Source of the DNA: Bacteriovoracaceae bacterium
GTDB taxonomy: Bacteria > Bdellovibrionota > Bacteriovoracia > Bacteriovoracales > Bacteriovoracaceae
Length of the DNA stretch: 5,096 bases
Assembly: GCA_023151145.1 (NCBI GenBank)
Contig: JAKLJM010000199.1
Location: 1 to 5,096, forward strand
Direction: 5' to 3'
A model generated the notes under the pieces. That model saw nothing but the letters and a program-made list of their open reading frames with translations, was not told the origin of the DNA and did no database searches. The position numbers were made by a program, and so were the translations under genes. Below, piece by piece: positions 4,781-5,096 of the stretch. Every line of letters starts with the position of its first letter. Within the stretch, counting starts at the first letter, position 1.

Positions 4781-5096
4781 ATGTATAAATTATCAATCAT
4801 TATGCTGTTGATGGTTTTTGTATTTCCCACAAAAATCAATGCCGTTATTTGGGAAGACACTCGTTCATGGACTCTTGCTGACGAAGAAAATTTTTCAGCC
4901 TGGATGCAAAGCCCTGCGGTTAACGAGACTATGTTTACAGATTCTAAATCGCGCTACTACGGAGTAAATACCGATTGTGCCGACACTGCCTATGCCTTTA
5001 GAGCAATCTTTGCTTTTGAAAACGGGCTACCTTTTGCCATTACGAATCCATCAGGCTCACGTTCTGGTAAAACAATGAATAACCGCCAAACCAATT
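4781..5096 (+). CDS. Exported protein of unknown function (partial, 3' end outside window)
   Basis: The frame is open from ATG 4781 to the end of the window and gives 105 residues. The start is supported by AAGGA (4769-4773), seven bases upstream, and by a signal peptide MYKLSIIMLLMVFVFPTKINA with probable cleavage after Ala21. The mature part begins VIWEDTRSW and is rich in aromatic residues. The block YYGVNTDCADTAYAFRAIF (59-77) puts Cys66 at the start of a likely helix, followed by FENGLPFAI (79-87) and the Ser/Gly-rich NPSGSRSG (89-96). I do not recognise the family. A Cys at the head of a helix after a polar loop is a feature of papain-fold enzymes (NlpC/P60, transglutaminase-like), but no His or Asp partner is in the visible part, so that idea is only a guess. 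It is transcribed divergently from the lipocalin. It is likely periplasmic or surface-located. Confidence 0.82.
   Translation, partial: MYKLSIIMLLMVFVFPTKINAVIWEDTRSWTLADEENFSAWMQSPAVNETMFTDSKSRYYGVNTDCADTAYAFRAIFAFENGLPFAITNPSGSRSGKTMNNRQTN

Noticed and set aside
1..5096. Defence system, mobile element, CRISPR array, tRNA or rRNA
   Set aside because: No transposase, integrase, direct repeat array, tRNA cloverleaf or rRNA segment is visible, and no neighbouring genes form a known defence or toxin-antitoxin set.

Overview
This window looks like a chromosomal stretch from an AT-rich Gram-negative bacterium. By eye the G+C is about one third. A predatory or predator-related Bdellovibrionota lineage (Bacteriovorax/Halobacteriovorax type) is the best guess. 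The reasons are the low G+C, a trypsin-fold lipoprotein with an IINGT start to its mature protease domain, several exported envelope proteins, and A/T-rich leaders with GGAG-type ribosome binding sites. No 16S, tRNA or other marker gene is present, so the taxonomy is inference.

Layout: (1) Positions 1-275 (+) hold the tail of an EamA/DMT-type transporter that begins outside the window. (2) 343-1254 (+) encodes a trypsin-fold (S1) serine protease with a lipoprotein-type signal and an intact catalytic triad. (3) A hairpin at 1260-1278 serves both converging genes. (4) Four minus-strand genes follow. 1282-2022 encodes an exported MltA-like 3D-domain (cell-wall) protein. 2116-3273 encodes an AlkC-type DNA alkylation repair glycosylase with a C-terminal Ig-like domain. 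3315-3755 encodes a small DUF805-like membrane protein. 3993-4550 encodes an exported Blc-type lipocalin. (5) A divergent control region at 4551-4780 contains two promoter-like elements and a GC-rich A-tract/T-tract element. (6) 4781-5096 (+) is the start of an exported protein that I do not recognise; it runs off the window.

The minus-strand genes do not look like one operon. A strong intrinsic terminator follows the lipocalin (3887-3925). Another, built into the last codons and stop codon of the DUF805-like gene (3312-3337), separates it from alkC. A 93-bp gap with its own promoter-like sequence separates alkC from the 3D gene. Functionally the window is a mix of envelope housekeeping (protease, cell-wall enzyme, lipocalin, transporter) and DNA repair.

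Two minus-strand starts differ from the longest open frames. The 3D gene starts at ATG 2022, not GTG 2046. The lipocalin starts at ATG 4550, not TTG 4589. In both cases a strong ribosome binding site and a clean signal peptide fix the start.

I found no mobile element, CRISPR array, RNA gene, toxin-antitoxin pair or recognisable defence system. Nothing here amounts to a clearly new multi-gene system. The points most worth a second look are the atypical specificity pocket and activation site of the protease, the terminator-like element in the divergent promoter region, the terminator embedded in coding sequence, the poorly led alkC start, and the unidentified exported protein at the right edge.
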